From: Sulfurovum sp.
GTDB lineage: Bacteria; Campylobacterota; Campylobacteria; Campylobacterales; Sulfurovaceae
Length of the DNA: 64,000 nucleotides
Assembly: GCA_027049035.1 (NCBI GenBank)
Contig: JALTVI010000090.1
Location: forward strand, 1-64,000
Reading direction: 5' to 3'
Shown: positions 62,651 through 64,000 of the stretch, piece by piece
Numbering within the stretch: the stretch's first letter is position 1
Layout: every line of letters begins with the position of its first letter
Position numbers and translations under genes: made by a program
Notes under the pieces: generated by a model
What the model saw: only the letters and a program-made list of their open reading frames with translations
Databases searched by the model: none
Told to the model about the DNA's origin: nothing

Positions 62651-62752
62651 AGAAAGCGGGGGCCTTATTGAAGCGTATCCCGTTGTGGGATAGCCCCGCC
62701 TAACGCTTTCTTGCTATATCGCACTTGGGGCGAAGCTAAAGCTGTCGCTTCC
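62651..62752. repeat. Structured direct repeat, copy 2
   Basis: Second copy of the element at 62521-62620, same orientation, 30 bases apart, with TATCCC (62676-62681)/GGGATA hairpin and GAAGC/GCTTC stem retained. It lies between the DUF420 gene and the aldehyde dehydrogenase gene. Confidence 0.8.
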
Positions 62753-62781
62753 TTGTTTCACACTATATTAGCTGCAAAAGT

Positions 62782-64000
62782 CTAACAGATGACCACCGAC
62801 TTGATCTCCGTAAACTCCTCGAGCGCCCACTTCGGCCCTTCGCGCCCCACACCCGAGAGCTTCGCACCGCCGTAGGGCTGAACGTCAAAGCGCAGGGTCG
62901 GGATGTCGTTAATGACCACGCCGCCACACTCGGCATCATCGATGAAGCACTGTACCAGTTTCAGGTCGTTTGTGAAGATACTAAACTGCAAGCCGTAGGG
63001 CGAATCGTTCATCTTTTCTATTGCCGTATCGTAGTTGGGTACGCTGACAAGGCTGACAATGGGGGCGAAGACCTCTTCACAGACAATCTTCATCTCATCG
63101 GTCACATCCGCCATCACGGTAGGCGGGAAGATGCCGCCCACCTCATCGCCGCCGGCGATGACGCGTGCCCCCTCGTTCTTTGCAGAAGCCACCCAGCTCT
63201 TGGCACGATGCTTGGACTCTTCGTCAATCAGCGGTCCCATAAAGGTATCTTCTTCGTAGGGCGAACCCACCTTGAGTTTTCGTGTCTCTTCGGCCATAAG
63301 TTCGGCAAACTGCTCGTAAACATCTTCGTTAACATAGATGCGCTGCAGAGAGATACACACCTGTCCGGAGTTGTAGAACGCTCCGTAGGCACACCGCTTG
63401 GCTGCCAGAGCCAGGTCGGCACTCTTGTCGATGTAGGTTGCCGCATTGCCGCCAAGCTCCAGGGAGACCTTTTTGATACCTGCCTGCTTGGTGATGATGT
63501 TGCCCACCGGTACCGAACCGGTAAAGGAGATGACACGGGGAATGTCGCTGGTTACCAGCGCTGAGCCCACTTCTGCATCACCGTAAACGACACTCAGAGC
63601 ATCTTGCACTGCATAGGGGGATTCGACAAAGAGCTGTGAGAGCATATAGGCACTCATCGGCGCTTCGGGGGTCGGTTTGAGCACCACCGCATTTCCCGCT
63701 CCCAGTGCCGGAGCGATCTTGTGGGCAACCAGGTTGAGCGGAAAGTTGAACGGGGTAATGGCCACCACCACACCCACAGGCTCACGTCGGAAAAAGGCTG
63801 TCGTCTTCTTACCGCTTGGCATCAGGTCGGTAGGGATCGTCTCACCGTGCAGGTTGGCAAGCTCCATCGCAGTGATCTTGATGGTCTCCGCACACCGCTC
63901 CACTTCGATGCGCGCAAAGGCGATGGGTTTGGCCACCTCTTTGGCAAGCATCATCGCAAAGGCTTCCTTTTCCGTCTCAAGCTTCATGGCAACATCCTCA
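62782..64000 (-). CDS. Aldehyde dehydrogenase, N-terminus beyond the window
   Basis: The frame is open to the window edge, so the 5' end is missing; the visible part has about 405 of an expected about 470 residues. ALDH motifs: FFRREPVGVVVAITPFNFPLNL, ALGAGNAVVLKPTPEAP, SFTGSVPVGNIITKQAG, LELGGNAATYIDKSAD (catalytic Glu) and FYNSGQVCISLQRIYV (catalytic Cys). It resembles lactaldehyde or succinate-semialdehyde type NAD(P)-dependent enzymes. The ATG at 63987 is an internal methionine. Confidence 0.9.
   Translation of the reverse strand, partial: EDVAMKLETEKEAFAMMLAKEVAKPIAFARIEVERCAETIKITAMELANLHGETIPTDLMPSGKKTTAFFRREPVGVVVAITPFNFPLNLVAHKIAPALGAGNAVVLKPTPEAPMSAYMLSQLFVESPYAVQDALSVVYGDAEVGSALVTSDIPRVISFTGSVPVGNIITKQAGIKKVSLELGGNAATYIDKSADLALAAKRCAYGAFYNSGQVCISLQRIYVNEDVYEQFAELMAEETRKLKVGSPYEEDTFMGPLIDEESKHRAKSWVASAKNEGARVIAGGDEVGGIFPPTVMADVTDEMKIVCEEVFAPIVSLVSVPNYDTAIEKMNDSPYGLQFSIFTNDLKLVQCFIDDAECGGVVINDIPTLRFDVQPYGGAKLSGVGREGPKWALEEFTEIKSVVIC

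Noticed and set aside
62782-63987. Aldehyde dehydrogenase as a complete 401-residue protein
   Set aside because: The frame continues upstream to the window edge and the family needs about 60 more N-terminal residues.

Overview
The window looks like a chromosomal piece of a Campylobacterota (Epsilonproteobacteria) genome, most like Sulfurovum or a close relative. This rests on gene content and promoter style: an HP0958/FlgZ-type zinc-ribbon protein, an H. pylori-type glutamine synthetase without the adenylylation tyrosine, SoxYZ-like domains, a DUF420 membrane protein, and -10 boxes of the form GATAAAAT/TATAAT behind T-rich stretches. No rRNA, tRNA, CRISPR array or prophage was recognised.

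Layout. 1-6.9 kb, minus strand: a synthase-dependent exopolysaccharide operon (membrane protein, processive GT2, bactofilin-like protein, polysaccharide deacetylase, YaiO-like barrel, wecB), whose wecB is cut by the left end of an IS200/IS605-type element at the window edge. 7-8.7 kb: a CotH lipoprotein; then smpB and two uncharacterised membrane proteins. 11-16.6 kb, minus: the ffh-rpsP-khpA-rimM-trmD-rplS translation cluster, split between ffh and rpsP by a RAYT (REP-associated tyrosine transposase) island with four copies of its 22-bp repeat, a Sel1-like gene and a duplicated ffh 3' end. 16.7-25.4 kb: rluD-like and DUF167 genes, an L,D-transpeptidase, an RsbU/RsbW/RsbV-like partner-switching module and a divergent HATPase-GNAT fusion, then an MFS exporter. 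25.4-31.1 kb, minus: waaA, flgZ, nif3-like, glyQ, purE, U32 protease. 31.2-34.3 kb: a 1019-aa exported protein ending in SoxZ-like and SoxY-like domains. 34.3-36.6 kb: PHP phosphatase and glnA. 37-45.9 kb, minus: overlapping operon alaS - membrane protein - maf - bioF-like - PBP1A - DsbA-like - cation/proton antiporter. 46-53.1 kb: murG and ftsW, divergent from ftsI, then panC/prfB. 53.1-57.6 kb: a 43-aa membrane protein, an OMP, lolD, tsf and rpsB. 57.7-64 kb: bcp, a siroheme sulfite/nitrite reductase, a Deg-type protease, DUF523, DUF420 and an aldehyde dehydrogenase running off the end.

The most striking unexplained signal is a set of dispersed, degenerate tandem arrays that all have a 7-base period but differ in unit (GGGTAAC, CTGAACG, TATTGGT, CTATTCA, ATTCCTA, ACCTGCT, GAGGGTA, AAAAATT). 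They sit in intergenic regions, at gene ends and next to promoters, and two lie in frame inside the essential genes murG and alaS. The second is the SoxZ-SoxY terminated protein, which lacks the sulfur-carrying C-terminal cysteine of SoxY. Function statements are from motif recognition by eye; no database search was possible.
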